64,000 bases of DNA from Marinobacter sp. F4218 (GTDB lineage Bacteria; Pseudomonadota; Gammaproteobacteria; Pseudomonadales; Oleiphilaceae), in the NCBI RefSeq assembly GCF_019443085.1, contig NZ_JAHZIL010000003.1:310001-374000 (forward strand). The letters are read 5' to 3'. Shown here piece after piece: positions 46,496 to 54,925 of the stretch. The notes under the pieces are model-generated. The model made no database searches, had not been told where the DNA came from, and saw only the letters and a program-made list of their open reading frames with translations. The position numbers and the translations under genes are program-made. The stretch's first letter is position 1. Each line of letters opens with the position of its first letter.

Positions 46496-47455
46496 ATGGC
46501 CTTTAAGCAAGTCGAAGCCGATTCGTTTCACTGGCTAGTGGATATGCTCGAGTCCGTCGAAGTCGGGCTTGTGGTTCTGGATCTGGATTTCCGGGTTCAG
46601 GCCTGGAACGGTTTCATGGAAAACCACAGCGGCATTACCGCCAGCAGAATCCGCGAAAAAGTGCTGTTCGATGTCTTTCCCAACATTCCCAAGGCCTGGC
46701 TGTCCCGGAAGGTGGATGCGGTAGCACTGCTGAACACCCGGGCATTTACCTCGTGGGAGCAGCGCCCTTACCTGTTCAAATTCCGTAATACCCGGCCCAT
46801 CACGGGCACTGAGGAGTACATGTTCCAGAACCTCACCATCAGCCCGCTGTCCGGGCCGTCTGGTGAAGTGGAGAAGGTATGCCTGATGGTGTACGACGTT
46901 ACCAATATCGCCAGCAGCAAACGCGCCCTGGAGCGTGCCAACGCCCAACTCGCCAAACTCAGCACGACGGATCGGCTGACCGGCCTGCTCAACCGGGGTA
47001 CCTGGGAAAATCTGGTGGATGCAGAGTATGAGCGCTATCGGCGTTATGGTCATGCCACATCATTGGTCATGTTCGATATTGATCACTTCAAAAAGGTAAA
47101 TGACAGCTATGGCCACCTGGCGGGCGATGAAGTAATTAAACATACAGCGGATTTAACCAAAAACAATCTGCGCCAATCGGATACCTCCGGTCGATACGGC
47201 GGCGAAGAGTTCGGAATCATCCTCCCTGAAACCGATGCTGAGGGTGCACAGGTTATTTGCGAGCGAATACGGGAAGCTATGGAGAAAAGTGTTGTAGAAA
47301 CCAGCGTCGCGTCTATTCAATACACGATTAGCATGGGTATCGCTGAATTAAGTGATAAACCCGAAAACTACATGCAATGGATGCAACAAGCCGACAAGGC
47401 CCTTTACGCAGCGAAAGCAGGCGGAAGAAATCGGGTGAAGATTTTTGGGAGGTAG
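46496..47455 (+). CDS. PAS-GGDEF diguanylate cyclase
   Basis: 319 residues, soluble. A PAS domain (about 8-135, ending in VYDVTNIASSKRALERAN) precedes a GGDEF domain. The active site GGEEF (GRYGGEEFGIILPE) is intact, as is the inhibitory I-site RxxD (RQSD) five residues before it. DIDHFKKVNDSYGHLAGDEV carries the metal-binding Asp. It should make c-di-GMP and be product-inhibited. Translationally coupled to the receiver-CheC gene (3-nt gap), implying one signalling unit. This is the only GGDEF in the window with a complete catalytic site. Confidence 0.95.
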   Translation: MAFKQVEADSFHWLVDMLESVEVGLVVLDLDFRVQAWNGFMENHSGITASRIREKVLFDVFPNIPKAWLSRKVDAVALLNTRAFTSWEQRPYLFKFRNTRPITGTEEYMFQNLTISPLSGPSGEVEKVCLMVYDVTNIASSKRALERANAQLAKLSTTDRLTGLLNRGTWENLVDAEYERYRRYGHATSLVMFDIDHFKKVNDSYGHLAGDEVIKHTADLTKNNLRQSDTSGRYGGEEFGIILPETDAEGAQVICERIREAMEKSVVETSVASIQYTISMGIAELSDKPENYMQWMQQADKALYAAKAGGRNRVKIFGR

Positions 47456-47465
47456 AATCAAAGAA

Positions 47466-47486
47466 AAGCCCGGATTAACCGGGCTC
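47466..47486 (-). terminator. Terminator downstream of mvaT
   Basis: AGCCCGG/CCGGGCT, 7-bp stem with 5-nt loop; on the minus strand followed by TTTTCTTTG. Lies between the convergent cyclase and mvaT genes. Confidence 0.8.
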
Positions 47487-47514
47487 GTCTGAATGCTAAA
47501 TAAGCTAGCTAAAA

Positions 47515-47889
47515 TTAGTTTTGCTGCCAGCTTTGTACTGCTTCCTTACCGTACTTTTCACGCCACTCGTTCAGAGTCTTGTGATTGCCGCCCCGGGTCT
47601 TAACAATCTCACCGGTGTGCGGGTTTTTATAAGTCTTCATAGGACGCTTCGCGCGGGTGCCGCCTGTGGACTCAGCCTTTGCCTTTGCACCTCCAACCGA
47701 AGGATCAATCGCCGACAAAATCTGCAGAACGTCTTTCGGTGATTTGTCATATTCCTTCATCAAACCGCGAACTTTGTTTTCAAACTCCAGTTCACCTTTC
47801 AGAGCCTGATCTTCTTCAAGCTTTTCCAGCTCTGCGGCAAGCTTTTCCATAAGCTGTTTTTTCTGGTAGTAATCGTTAATCTTTGCCAT
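47515..47889 (-). CDS. mvaT: MvaT-family H-NS-like nucleoid protein
   Basis: 124 residues. An N-terminal coiled-coil oligomerisation segment (YYQKKQLMEKLAAELEKLEEDQALKGELEFENKVRGLMKEY), a flexible linker, and a C-terminal AT-rich-DNA-binding domain with RGG (KTYKNPHTGEIVKTRGGNHKTLNEWREKYG) as in MvaT/MvaU. These are xenogeneic silencers of AT-rich DNA; MvaT homologues affect surface polysaccharide genes in Pseudomonas. It has its own promoter and terminator and sits beside the AT-rich polysaccharide locus, a likely target. Confidence 0.92.
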   Translation of the reverse strand: MAKINDYYQKKQLMEKLAAELEKLEEDQALKGELEFENKVRGLMKEYDKSPKDVLQILSAIDPSVGGAKAKAESTGGTRAKRPMKTYKNPHTGEIVKTRGGNHKTLNEWREKYGKEAVQSWQQN

Positions 47890-47942
47890 GGAAATAAAAC
47901 CTTATTCAAAAGAGGTTCAAAAATCTTTGGAATCCGAGCACT

Positions 47943-47971
47943 AGAATAATTCAAACATCTTCAATTGACAA
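47943..47971 (-). promoter_or_regulatory. Sigma-70 promoter of mvaT
   Basis: On the minus strand TTGTCA, 17-nt spacer, TATTCT, about 54 nt above the mvaT start. Confidence 0.7.
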
Positions 47972-48124
47972 CGAACTTTCATTTCATGCACCAAAAGCAT
48001 TAGTCGAAATAAAATATCTTTAATACAAAAAATAGCTAATGATGCATTTATTTCCTGGCTCGACATCGCAATGATAAGAGTTGCCAGAGAACTCGGCAAT
48101 TAACCACACAGTAAAAACAGAAAG

Positions 48125-48142
48125 GCCGGCGATTAGGCCGGC
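48125..48142 (-). terminator. Terminator at the end of the polysaccharide locus
   Basis: GCCGGC and its copy (48125-48130, 48137-48142) are separated by 6 nt; GCCGGC is self-complementary, so they form a stem. On the minus strand TTTCTGTTTTT follows. It is 55 nt after the wecA stop. Confidence 0.7.
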
Positions 48143-48196
48143 TTGCGAAAACACAAATTCAAATAAGCTTATAACCTCTGGAGATTTTCTCACACC

Positions 48197-49264
48197 TCAA
48201 CGGTGAGATGCTCCGAACAACCGTCGAAACAACACCAACAAACGCCAGATATGGCTCAATGCCCAGTCATAAAGCGCGAACAATCCGATAAAGGCCGCAA
48301 ACATTATCCATTCAGGAATCAGAAGGATTTCGCCCAAAAGCCCGATTGCAGCAAATAAAAATGAAATCCCCGTGATCATTAGCAATGCTTCACGATCCGA
48401 GAATCCGGCACGCATAAAGATGTGGTGCAGATGGTTACGATCGGGCTTCATAACAGACTGCCCTTTTCGGGCCCGCCGAACCATAATCGCAACCATATCC
48501 ATTAACGGAATCGCGATCAGCCACAACGCGGTAACCGGCCGAAACGCCCTTCCTTCCATGTGGGTACCATGGACCAACAACCAGACCACTGCAAAGCCGA
48601 TAAACATAGCCCCTGCATCCCCCATAAAGATTTTCCGTTTAAAGGGAGGTATCAGCAGATTCGCCATAAGATAAGGGAGGAGCGCAACCGCGAGTGCGAG
48701 ACTGAATACCAGTTCCAAAGGGAAGTTGCCAGAGCCTGAGAATAGAAAGCACAGCGAAAGCAGAGCAATGAGCGACATGCTACCCGAAAGGCCATCGATC
48801 CCGTCGACCATATTAAACGCATTCGTGGCCCCAATGATTGCCGCTATAGTGACAAAAGGCCCAAGTGCACCAAGCTCGATGCCACCAAAGCCAAACAGAT
48901 TGCCAAATGACTCGAGCGAAATTCCAGACCCGAAGGTCAACGCTGCCCCCAGCACTACCTGCGTACCTAAGCGGAAACTCGGAGGCAAGTGACAGGCATC
49001 GTCCACCGCCCCCATCAGGACCAGTAAAGAAGCACACACCAGGAAGAGGCCATAGCCATCAGACAAAGGCATTGCCAGCAGCCAGGCGATGCAGAGCCCG
49101 AAAAAGGCGCTCAGGCCGCCAACCAATGGCACAGCGCCACTGTGACGTTTTCGGTGATCCGGGCGGTCCAGCAAATCGATGCGGACCGCGAGCGGTTTCA
49201 GGAAAAACAGGAACACAAAGGCAATAAAACCAGAGAGAAGACCGGTAAAACTCGCCGCTTCCAT
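48197..49264 (-). CDS. wecA: WecA-type undecaprenyl-phosphate sugar-1-phosphate transferase
   Basis: 355 residues, about 11 membrane helices. Starts lipid-linked repeat-unit assembly by moving a HexNAc-1-phosphate to undecaprenyl phosphate. Motifs: DDACHLPPSFRLG (first Asp pair), NAFNMVDGIDGLSG, FMGDAGAMFIGF, and HLHH in the cytoplasmic loop (DRNHLHHIFMRAG). The start MEAASFTG is preceded by AAGG; upstream Met codons lack spacing. Last gene of the locus, 220 nt after tviB. Confidence 0.93.
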   Translation of the reverse strand: MEAASFTGLLSGFIAFVFLFFLKPLAVRIDLLDRPDHRKRHSGAVPLVGGLSAFFGLCIAWLLAMPLSDGYGLFLVCASLLVLMGAVDDACHLPPSFRLGTQVVLGAALTFGSGISLESFGNLFGFGGIELGALGPFVTIAAIIGATNAFNMVDGIDGLSGSMSLIALLSLCFLFSGSGNFPLELVFSLALAVALLPYLMANLLIPPFKRKIFMGDAGAMFIGFAVVWLLVHGTHMEGRAFRPVTALWLIAIPLMDMVAIMVRRARKGQSVMKPDRNHLHHIFMRAGFSDREALLMITGISFLFAAIGLLGEILLIPEWIMFAAFIGLFALYDWALSHIWRLLVLFRRLFGASHR

Positions 49265-49484
49265 GGGCATACCTTTTGGGAGGGAGAATGAAAATGAAAC
49301 TGAAAAAGCCGGAAGTCTGGTCGGAACCATAAGGACGACAGCGTTTCAGATAGTTACCTTAATATACAGGTGCTATTCAAAAAATTATGTAAAGCGGATG
49401 CCATTTAACAATGTTTGACAGGCAGGGCCTCTGAGGTGGGGGAGCCCTGCCCTGTCAAAGGAGTGTTAGATCTAAGGGCTTGGA

Positions 49485-50747
49485 TTAAAGCCGCAACTCT
49501 GCATCACCCAGCGGCAGTATGCCCTTGAGATCATAAAGAATACCGGTGCCCGTCAGGTAACTCCTGTGGCCGGCGGTACCCATTGCTACATATGCCTCGT
49601 GCGGAACCGCGAGGATCACCGCATCGTAAGTCCTCTGTGGCGGCTCCTCCACGAGGGTTATGCCGTACTCATGCTCTGCCTCGGCGTTATCCGCCCAGCA
49701 GTCCGTTACATCCACTTCGCAACCAAACTCCCGCAACTCCTCGACCACATCAATCACACGAGTGTTGCGCAGGTCCGGGCAGTTTTCCTTGAAGGTAAAG
49801 CCCATTATCAGCACCCGGGCGTTGGCGACCGTGTGCCCAGCCTTAATCATGGCTTTGACCAGCTCAGCCGCCACGTAGGGCCCCATACCATCATTCACCC
49901 GGCGGCCGGCGAGTATGATTTCGGGATGGTAGCCAATGGCCTGGGCCTTGTGGGTTAGATAATAGGGATCCACACCGATACAGTGCCCGCCCACCAGACC
50001 GGGCTTAAACGGCAGGAAGTTCCACTTGGTATCGGCGGCAGCCAGCACCTCGTGGGTATCAATACCCAACCTGGCGAAAATTTTCGCCAGCTCATTCATC
50101 AGGGCAATATTGAGGTCCCGCTGGGTGTTCTCGATCACCTTGGCCGCTTCCGCCACCTTGATGGAACTGGCCTTGTGGGTACCCGCGGTAATGATATCCG
50201 CATACAGGGCGTCTACTTCCTCAGCAACGGCTGGCGTGGAGCCAGACGTAACCTTCATGATGGTGGTTACCCGATGCTCCTTGTCCCCAGGGTTAACCCG
50301 CTCCGGACTATAGCCTGCGAAGAAATCAGAGTTGAACGTAAGGCCAGACATCCCCTCAAGCACTGGCACACAGACTTCCTCGGTGGCGCCAGGGTAAACG
50401 GTGGATTCGTAGATCACGATGTCCCCGCGCTTGAGAACCTTGCCCAAACTCTCACTTGCCTTAACCAGCGGTGTCAGATCGGGCTTCTTGAATTCGTCAA
50501 TTGGTGTGGGCACGGTCACGATAAATATTGAACAGTCGGCGATGTCCTCCAGAGAACACGAGAACGACAGCTGCGTCGCCGCCCCCAACTCCTCGGAAGA
50601 TACCTCACGGGTAAAGTCCACGCCGTCTTTCAGTTCGGCGATGCGCTTGCTGTTAATATCGAAACCCACAACCGGGCGCTTCTCGCCAAACGCCACGGCC
50701 AACGGGAGCCCGACATAGCCCAGCCCAACTACTGCAATTTTCTTCAT
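49485..50747 (-). CDS. tviB: TviB/WbpO-type UDP-HexNAc 6-dehydrogenase
   Basis: 420 residues from [17 protein letters not shown] (Rossmann). Oxidises UDP-GlcNAc or UDP-GalNAc to the uronic acid for an acidic polysaccharide. Contains [42 protein letters not shown] and the catalytic cysteine in [12 protein letters not shown]. Length and motifs separate it from AlgD. A decayed relative lies at 63324. The start is chosen at the Met immediately before the Rossmann motif. Confidence 0.92.
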   Translation of the reverse strand: MKKIAVVGLGYVGLPLAVAFGEKRPVVGFDINSKRIAELKDGVDFTREVSSEELGAATQLSFSCSLEDIADCSIFIVTVPTPIDEFKKPDLTPLVKASESLGKVLKRGDIVIYESTVYPGATEEVCVPVLEGMSGLTFNSDFFAGYSPERVNPGDKEHRVTTIMKVTSGSTPAVAEEVDALYADIITAGTHKASSIKVAEAAKVIENTQRDLNIALMNELAKIFARLGIDTHEVLAAADTKWNFLPFKPGLVGGHCIGVDPYYLTHKAQAIGYHPEIILAGRRVNDGMGPYVAAELVKAMIKAGHTVANARVLIMGFTFKENCPDLRNTRVIDVVEELREFGCEVDVTDCWADNAEAEHEYGITLVEEPPQRTYDAVILAVPHEAYVAMGTAGHRSYLTGTGILYDLKGILPLGDAELRL

Positions 50748-50931
50748 ACAAACCTTTTCCATAAAGTTTTCGTGTTCTTCATACGAATCAGTGGCCAAGG
50801 TACCCAGACACAACCTTTTCAATCCCTGCACCAACCAGATACTCAGACTCCTGCCGAGCTAGCTTGTGGCGTTACTGCAGTGCGTCGGTAACTGCCGCAT
50901 ACAGCCCGATCGGACGCACCGTCAGTAAAAC

Positions 50932-52116
50932 CTACCCGGCGGTCTGAATAATTTCCGCCGCCATTCGCTCTATAATCCGGTTACGGGCGAACCGATCTGT
51001 AAACTCATTCCGTGGTTCAACTGCCATTTCAAGTTCTTCAAATGACTCCACCGCGGCCTCGAAATCGCAAGGCGGAAACACCGCCGCGTTACCAAGGTTT
51101 TCCCGGACGAAGTCAGCGGCAAAGCCACCCACGCCTGCCCACACGGGTTTACCAAGTGCGCCGTATTCAAAGATTTTTGAAGGCAAAACTTTCTTGAAGG
51201 CGTCAAAATCATTTAAGTGCAGAAAAAGAATATCGGCGTCGGCGTACACCTTCACCAATTCGTGCCTTGGTACCGGGGCATCCAGGACGACGTTGTTACA
51301 GCCATGCGCGTTCAGGCTCTCTTTCAATTGCTGCAACCTGCCTCCACCACCAATTAACCGGAACGTCAGTCGCCCTTCAAAATGCTTGGCCAGGGGCGGA
51401 ATAATATGATGGAGACCCTGCCCTTCCCCCATATTCCCCGCATACAACACCTCCGGAACGGCGTTGCTCAGTGCGACTTGTTCAGATGGCGCCGAGTCCA
51501 GAAATTCCTGGTCAATGCCATTGGTAAAACCGGATAGCTCAATGTCGGGGAAGTGCCTCTGGAAATACGGGATGAAGCCGCCGGAAACGACATTGACCCG
51601 ACTTGCCCTGCGCACCGCCCATTTCTCCATTTGCGACAACACAGGCATCGCGAACACAGTAATCTTGGTAGACAAGACATCTTTTATGGTGTCGACGAAA
51701 AGATCGCGGATATCCAGATAAAATGGAATGTCTTTGCGCCAGGAGACCCAGCCTCCGAGCACAGACATCATTAAGCGGGAAGAACTGGCGTACACCAGGT
51801 CGTAGTTTTCGCTCGCAGTCATCTTCATGACTCTACGCGCATAACTGACAAAGGAACGTGACTGATCCACCATGCCACTCTGATGCGCAGGCAGCGGCAC
51901 CCGCCGGATACGAATGTTGCCCTGCCGTTCGTCCTCAGGCGCACTTGCGGCGAAGGAAGCATACCGGTTCGGCAAGGTGGTGATAACGTCCACCTGACTG
52001 CCTTCCGGCAATTGCTTCGCCAACTCTTCAACTAGCGCACTATTCTTGAAGGAGCCAGCGGAAAGGTCCGGCTCGAAATAAAAACACAGGCAGAGAATTC
52101 TCAACGTTGACTCCAT
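50932..52116 (-). CDS. GT4-family glycosyltransferase (WbuB-like)
   Basis: 394 residues. Begins LRILCLCFYFEPDLSAGSFKN, typical of WbuB-like GT-B enzymes, with the GT4 C-terminal donor site (EVLYAGNMGEGQGLHHIIPPL; LPSKIFEYGALGKPVWAG). Adds a sugar to the lipid-linked unit on the cytoplasmic side; sugar not predictable. Its start overlaps the end of the heparinase-like gene by 16 nt. Confidence 0.88.
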   Translation of the reverse strand: MESTLRILCLCFYFEPDLSAGSFKNSALVEELAKQLPEGSQVDVITTLPNRYASFAASAPEDERQGNIRIRRVPLPAHQSGMVDQSRSFVSYARRVMKMTASENYDLVYASSSRLMMSVLGGWVSWRKDIPFYLDIRDLFVDTIKDVLSTKITVFAMPVLSQMEKWAVRRASRVNVVSGGFIPYFQRHFPDIELSGFTNGIDQEFLDSAPSEQVALSNAVPEVLYAGNMGEGQGLHHIIPPLAKHFEGRLTFRLIGGGGRLQQLKESLNAHGCNNVVLDAPVPRHELVKVYADADILFLHLNDFDAFKKVLPSKIFEYGALGKPVWAGVGGFAADFVRENLGNAAVFPPCDFEAAVESFEELEMAVEPRNEFTDRFARNRIIERMAAEIIQTAG

Positions 52117-53774
52117 TCAAGCGTGGTTAAAACACGGCTACCCATAAAACTCACCGCAATACATTGGTTCGGCTCAGCAACCCCAAACCGGGGATGCCAG
52201 GTAGAATTGTTAACCTCAATCTTCGCCGCCCCCTCGAAATGCACTCTGACCCGCTGATGGCCGGGTAACTTCAGAACCAATTGACTCTGGTCGACCTTTT
52301 CGATCTGTACCGACGGATGGGAATAAAAACGGCCCACCGACGTTTCAAACTGACCCTCCACAGCGTCCTCGATTTCCAACCGATTTTCATTCAGTTCAAT
52401 GGTTCGGCAAACAGACACCGGCGTGGCGAGGCGTTGATAGCCATCGTGACAGGCCTCTGACTTCAAAGAGCCCCCGGATCCATAGACTTTGACCTTGCCG
52501 GGATACGCCCTTCGGGCAACACGAAAACCGCTCCATACCTCTGAGGAATTCGTTCCATTTACCTCAACGGTATTGTGGGCTGCCGTACCACGCTGCCGGA
52601 GCCGCTCTGTACCGACACCGTATTCGGAAGTCCCCGAGTTAACAAACACTCGCTGACCGAACAGGCTCAACTCAAGACTCAAGGTATCGGCGTGGGCATG
52701 ACCGGGCAGATAATCCGGCCCGACAGGGGCGGCATCGAATACCAGGCACGCCTCAGGCTTTGCCAGGCGAACGTATCCACTCTCTGCAAGGTGCAGGGAG
52801 TTGAGACCAGCCTGCGATATCTCGATATTCAGCCTTCGGGCATAAGCCAGGAGTGATTCACAGGGCGGGGCAATACCAAGGGCAGCGTCATTAAAGAAGG
52901 AGAGTTCGCCATCTGGATGCCGCATAGCGTTCAACCAACCCACCATCTTGTTTATGAGCTCAGGCCATGCCGCAAGAAACTGACTGGCCAATCGCCGCTC
53001 ACAGAACACTGTGGGCCGATCCGCACGCTCCAGGCAGCGCAGGATATTCAGCAGATCCAGCATGTCCTCCAGGGCCAACGCATGGTACATGGTGCTGCGC
53101 TCGAAGTGGCCGCCGTCCGGCAGGATTTGCTCAGGCACCTCACGCTCGAGAATCCCAAAGCCTGTTTTGAGCCATTTCTCCGCTTCCGGACCGGAGAAGT
53201 AACTGCCTGCAAACACCAGAGCCTTGGCATTCGCGAACAAATGGTTTCCGAGCAGGTGAATTTCCAGTCGCCGCGCCAGCCAGCGGGCCTGGACTGCCAG
53301 ACTTTCGAGACAATCCTCCGGCAGCGTGCGACCAGCCATCGCCCACTTTACCCAGTTCACAATGCGCAGAGAGGTCGGATAGGGCTCCCAGCCACTCCCC
53401 TGCCCCGGCGGGTTCTCAGCAACCCAGCGCTGCATCAGCGAACGATGCCAATCCACCCGGGAGTCAGCCTGTTCCGCATTCAGATCATCGAAATAGTGCT
53501 GGTTATACCGCCAAAGCTTAGACCGTTGTTCACAATCCCAGCCAAGACTGGCCAGAGCGCCTTCTTCATTCAGAAAGAGGAACCTGTCGGGGCCCACAAG
53601 GCTCTGCGCCCGGGCTGCAGGCTCCTGCCACCCCAAACCACACTTTCGGATAGAAGGCGCCGGATCCAAAGAGGGCTTGGGCTTGTGAAACCGAAACCAT
53701 AAGCGCCCGTAGAATTGAACCGGGCGCAGGTAACGCAACGTGTGCCAATAACGAAAGATCTTGTTTAGCGGCAA
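52101..53774 (-). CDS. Heparinase II/III-family protein
   Basis: 557 residues, without a clear signal peptide. The N-terminal (alpha/alpha)-barrel-like half includes NQHYFDDL and GNHLFANAKALVFAGSYF; the second half has the heparinase II/III beta region (DYLPGHAHADTLSLELSLFGQRVFVNSGTSEYG), where the HAHAD His is a conserved catalytic residue. Such genes are common in Wzx/Wzy-type loci, where they may trim or modify the polymer; substrate unknown. It overlaps wecB by 10 nt upstream and the glycosyltransferase downstream, so translation is coupled. Confidence 0.87.
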   Translation of the reverse strand: MPLNKIFRYWHTLRYLRPVQFYGRLWFRFHKPKPSLDPAPSIRKCGLGWQEPAARAQSLVGPDRFLFLNEEGALASLGWDCEQRSKLWRYNQHYFDDLNAEQADSRVDWHRSLMQRWVAENPPGQGSGWEPYPTSLRIVNWVKWAMAGRTLPEDCLESLAVQARWLARRLEIHLLGNHLFANAKALVFAGSYFSGPEAEKWLKTGFGILEREVPEQILPDGGHFERSTMYHALALEDMLDLLNILRCLERADRPTVFCERRLASQFLAAWPELINKMVGWLNAMRHPDGELSFFNDAALGIAPPCESLLAYARRLNIEISQAGLNSLHLAESGYVRLAKPEACLVFDAAPVGPDYLPGHAHADTLSLELSLFGQRVFVNSGTSEYGVGTERLRQRGTAAHNTVEVNGTNSSEVWSGFRVARRAYPGKVKVYGSGGSLKSEACHDGYQRLATPVSVCRTIELNENRLEIEDAVEGQFETSVGRFYSHPSVQIEKVDQSQLVLKLPGHQRVRVHFEGAAKIEVNNSTWHPRFGVAEPNQCIAVSFMGSRVLTTLEWSQR

Positions 53775-54859
53775 AGCAACTGCTCCAGCGCCGCAACGAT
53801 CCGCTCACTGGTTTTGCCGTCCCACAACGGCGGAATACCACCCTGCTTCCAGTTTCCGGCAAACAGCTTATCCAAGGCCGGGCCCAGTGCTTCAGGGTTG
53901 GTACCCACCAGTTCATTGGTGCCTAGTTCAACGGTTTCCGGGCGTTCTGTGTTATCACGCAGCGTCAGGCAGGGCACCCCCATCACCGTCGTCTCTTCGG
54001 TAATACCGCCGGAATCCGTAATCACCGCTTTGGCGTGCTTCACCAGATAGTTGAACTGAAGGTAAGGCTGAGGATCTGCAAACACCAGATTTTCGGGCAG
54101 GTCAATCACATCACTGAGTGTCTTAGCGGTGCGAGGATGCACCGGAAAGATTACGGGTAAACCGCGAGTACCGGCTCCAATGGCCTTCAACATTGCTGCA
54201 AACGAACCGGAAGCATCAACATTGGCTGGGCGATGCAACGTCACCACGAAATACTCCCCCGCGTGCAAGCCCCTCTCGTCCCAGAAATCCGGAGCACTGA
54301 AACGAGGCATATTGGCCCGCAACGTATCAATCATGGTATTGCCCACAAAGAAAATCCGCGTATCGTCAACGCCCGCGTTCCGCAGGTTTCCTCCTGCCCA
54401 TTCGCTGGTGGTGAAAAACCAGTTGGTGATGCTGTCCGTCACCATCCGGTTGATCTCCTCCGGCATGGTCCAGTCCCCGGAGCGGATACCAGCCTCGACG
54501 TGGGCCACGGGAATATTCAGTTTTTGCGCCGCAATGGCACAGGCCATCGTGGAGGTCACGTCACCTACCACCAGGCATAGGGCACAGGGGCTTTCCATCA
54601 GTAGCTTTTCATAGCTCACCATGATGCCTGCGGTTTGCTCGCCCTGGGTGCCGCCACCGGCCTCCAGGTTTACATTCGGCTGAGGGATACCGAGCTGCTC
54701 AAAAAACGCGCCGGACATACGTGCATCGTAATGCTGGCCCGTGTGCACCAGCCGATAGCGCAGCGGGCCACCTTCGGAGGCCCTGACTTCCAGGGCCTTG
54801 ATTATTGGCGCAATTTTCATGAAATTCGGGCGGGCGCCCGCAATGATGTCGATCAGCAT
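53765..54859 (-). CDS. wecB: Non-hydrolysing UDP-GlcNAc 2-epimerase
   Basis: 364 residues from MLIDIIAGARPNFMKIAPI. Interconverts UDP-GlcNAc and UDP-ManNAc. The GT-B-like fold carries HTGQHYDARMS, HVEAGIRSGDWTMPEEINRMVTDS, FPVHPRTAK and TDSGGITEETTVMGVPCLTLRDNTERPET, all family signatures. The start could also be the Met four residues upstream; neither has a strong ribosome site. Together with tviB it points to HexNAc/HexNAcA sugars in the polymer. Confidence 0.93.
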   Translation of the reverse strand: MLIDIIAGARPNFMKIAPIIKALEVRASEGGPLRYRLVHTGQHYDARMSGAFFEQLGIPQPNVNLEAGGGTQGEQTAGIMVSYEKLLMESPCALCLVVGDVTSTMACAIAAQKLNIPVAHVEAGIRSGDWTMPEEINRMVTDSITNWFFTTSEWAGGNLRNAGVDDTRIFFVGNTMIDTLRANMPRFSAPDFWDERGLHAGEYFVVTLHRPANVDASGSFAAMLKAIGAGTRGLPVIFPVHPRTAKTLSDVIDLPENLVFADPQPYLQFNYLVKHAKAVITDSGGITEETTVMGVPCLTLRDNTERPETVELGTNELVGTNPEALGPALDKLFAGNWKQGGIPPLWDGKTSERIVAALEQLLCR

Positions 54860-54925
54860 AAGAAGACACATCCAAGTGAAATCAGAAAAGCCAGTGGCCG
54901 GGGGGCCGACCACTTAGGAAAGGGA

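Larger units (their letters stand above)
47890..48196. other. AT-rich intergenic region upstream of mvaT
   Basis: 307 nt between mvaT and wecA. It carries the mvaT promoter near its left end and the wecA terminator at its right end; the middle (about 47990-48060) is AT-rich with no ORF and could be an autoregulatory MvaT binding region. Confidence 0.5.
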
